DNA from: Sphingosinicella sp. YJ22
GTDB lineage: Bacteria > Pseudomonadota > Alphaproteobacteria > Sphingomonadales > Sphingomonadaceae
Length of the DNA: 64,000 bases
Reading direction: 5' to 3'
Assembly: GCF_011320075.1 (NCBI RefSeq)
Contig: NZ_JAANPA010000001.1
Location: forward strand, 1-64,000
The first letter of the stretch is position 1; each line of letters opens with the position of its first letter. The translations under genes were made by a program, and so were the position numbers. A model generated the notes under the pieces. That model worked only from the letters and a program-made list of their open reading frames with translations, was not told the DNA's origin and made no database searches. Positions 61,733-64,000 of the stretch are shown here, one piece after another.

Positions 61733-62095
61733 ATGCAAATGTCTCGCGGGAAATTCAGGCTGAACCGGCACGACGGCAAGATCATGGGCGTGTGCGCCGG
61801 CCTGTCGGACCATTTCGACATCGACGTGACGCTGGTGCGGGTGGCCATGGTGCTGGCGCTGATCCTCACATTCCCGGTGGCGGGCTTCGCCTATCTGGTC
61901 ATGGGCCTCGTCGCCGACCGCGGCGGATACTCGGCCCGCTTCGATGAGGACGGTCGCGCGCCGCGGCTCAGCGCCCAGTCGGTCGCCGAGACCCGCGCCC
62001 GGATGCGCGACATCGATGCCCGCATGCAGGCGATCGAGACCCATGTGACCAGCTCGAACGTGATGCTGGCCAAGGAAATTGACGAGCTGCGCTGA
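61733..62095 (+). CDS. pspC: phage shock protein C
   Basis: 120 residues: PspC domain (L-N-R-H-D-G-K-I-M-G-V-C-A-G-L-S-D-H-F, then one membrane helix about 38-60) and a C-terminal coiled coil (A-R-M-R-D-I-D-A-R-M-Q-A-I-E). A sensor of membrane stress that recruits PspA. ATG 61739 has better spacing from GGGAG than 61733. Confidence 0.92.
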   Translation: MQMSRGKFRLNRHDGKIMGVCAGLSDHFDIDVTLVRVAMVLALILTFPVAGFAYLVMGLVADRGGYSARFDEDGRAPRLSAQSVAETRARMRDIDARMQAIETHVTSSNVMLAKEIDELR

Positions 62096-62124
62096 CGCCG
62101 CGGTAGAAGCAGGGAGGCAGGACG

Positions 62125-62349
62125 ATGGTCGAGAGCATGGCGCCGGCGGTCTTCATGGCGGGGTTCGGGTTCGCCGCGGTCGCAGCGACTTTGATGGTGA
62201 CGTTGCGGATGTGGCAGGGCTGGCTCGACCTCAAGCGCGCCGAGCTCGACCGCCGCGCGCCGCCCCAGGGCGAGGAGCGCGTCGAGATCGCCGAGCTCCG
62301 CGCCCGGGTGAAGCAGCTTGAGGCCATCGCCGCCTGCGTCGATCTCTAA
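62125..62349 (+). CDS. PspB-like small membrane protein
   Basis: 74 residues: one N-terminal helix (about 8-28), then a short coiled coil (E-I-A-E-L-R-A-R-V-K-Q-L-E-A-I). This is the PspB layout, although the sequence is divergent; AGGGAGG precedes the ATG. Last gene of the operon. Confidence 0.7.
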   Translation: MVESMAPAVFMAGFGFAAVAATLMVTLRMWQGWLDLKRAELDRRAPPQGEERVEIAELRARVKQLEAIAACVDL

Positions 62350-62354
62350 CGAAC

Positions 62355-62466
62355 TCCCCTCCCGCTCGCGGGAGGGGCCGGGGGTGGGGAGGCCGGTGAA
62401 CAGTCACAGCCCCCGGTGAAGCTTCCAGGTCACCCCATCCCCAACCCCTCCCGCACGCGGGAGGGG
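62355..62466. repeat. CCCCTCCCGC...GCGGGAGGGG palindromic element
   Basis: About 112 bp with hairpins at both ends (CCCTCCCGCTCGCGGGAGGG and CCCTCCCGCACGCGGGAGGG) and an inner GGGGGTGGGGA/TCCCCAACCCC. A different family from the TCCTCCC elements. Lies between convergent genes and probably ends the psp transcript. Confidence 0.8.
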
Positions 62467-62471
62467 TTTTC

Positions 62472-64000
<1,529 letters not shown>

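Overview
The window is high-GC chromosomal DNA from an alphaproteobacterium, most likely a sphingomonad (order Sphingomonadales). This rests on gene content (petABC next to trmL, 5-oxoprolinase with DUF969/DUF979, ornithine decarboxylase beside a deoxyhypusine-synthase-like enzyme, a gspO-C-D-E-F-G-L-M-N cluster) and on several families of short palindromic intergenic repeats of the kind common in that order. No rRNA, tRNA, CRISPR array, prophage or IS transposase was seen.

Layout. 1-2.3 kb: two lipoproteins, lipB and a membrane protein. 2.3-6.9 kb: a GNAT enzyme, hemF, then a repeat-rich patch of small orphan genes that lies between hemF and trmL; a fragment resembling the 3' end of trmL is left in front of hemF. 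7-10.7 kb: a DUF3592 protein and the cytochrome bc1 operon petABC. 10.8-24.6 kb: housekeeping and envelope genes (MaoC enzyme, PhoD-type phosphatase, an enoyl-CoA-hydratase-fold protein, Nnr repair enzyme, RNA methyltransferase, L,D-transpeptidase, a Tat-exported repeat protein, acetyltransferases, a glycosyltransferase). 23.6-26.1 kb: polyamine synthesis. 26.3-31.5 kb: PLP dehydratase, small membrane proteins, a second Tat-exported repeat protein, crcB and a thiolase. 31.6-41.7 kb: a dihaem cytochrome, leucine/isovalerate degradation (isovaleryl-CoA dehydrogenase, both methylcrotonyl-CoA carboxylase subunits, MaoC enzyme, CitE-like lyase) and an M13 peptidase. 41.7-51.1 kb: type II secretion genes without gspH-I-J-K. 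53.6-60.2 kb: 5-oxoproline uptake and hydrolysis. 60.3-62.4 kb: a phage-shock (psp) operon behind a good sigma-54 promoter. 63.1 kb to the end: the start of a branched-chain 2-oxoacid dehydrogenase E1 alpha gene, which feeds the same catabolic route as the leucine genes.

The most unusual signal is a family of palindromic elements whose ends read TCCTCCC(C/T)G...C(G/A)GGGAGGA. Five compact copies are intergenic or at gene edges, one is read in frame inside the 5-oxoprolinase gene, and one supplies the C-terminus of the DUF969 transporter subunit. An eighth, longer copy has 60-bp inverted arms that enclose an intact DUF559 (Vsr-like) endonuclease gene. This looks like an autonomous, nuclease-carrying element with short non-autonomous derivatives. 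Other notable signals are an ornithine decarboxylase leader that can pair over 11 bp with its own Shine-Dalgarno region, a pair of Tat-exported D-x-D-P repeat proteins, and a possible sigma-54-driven small RNA.
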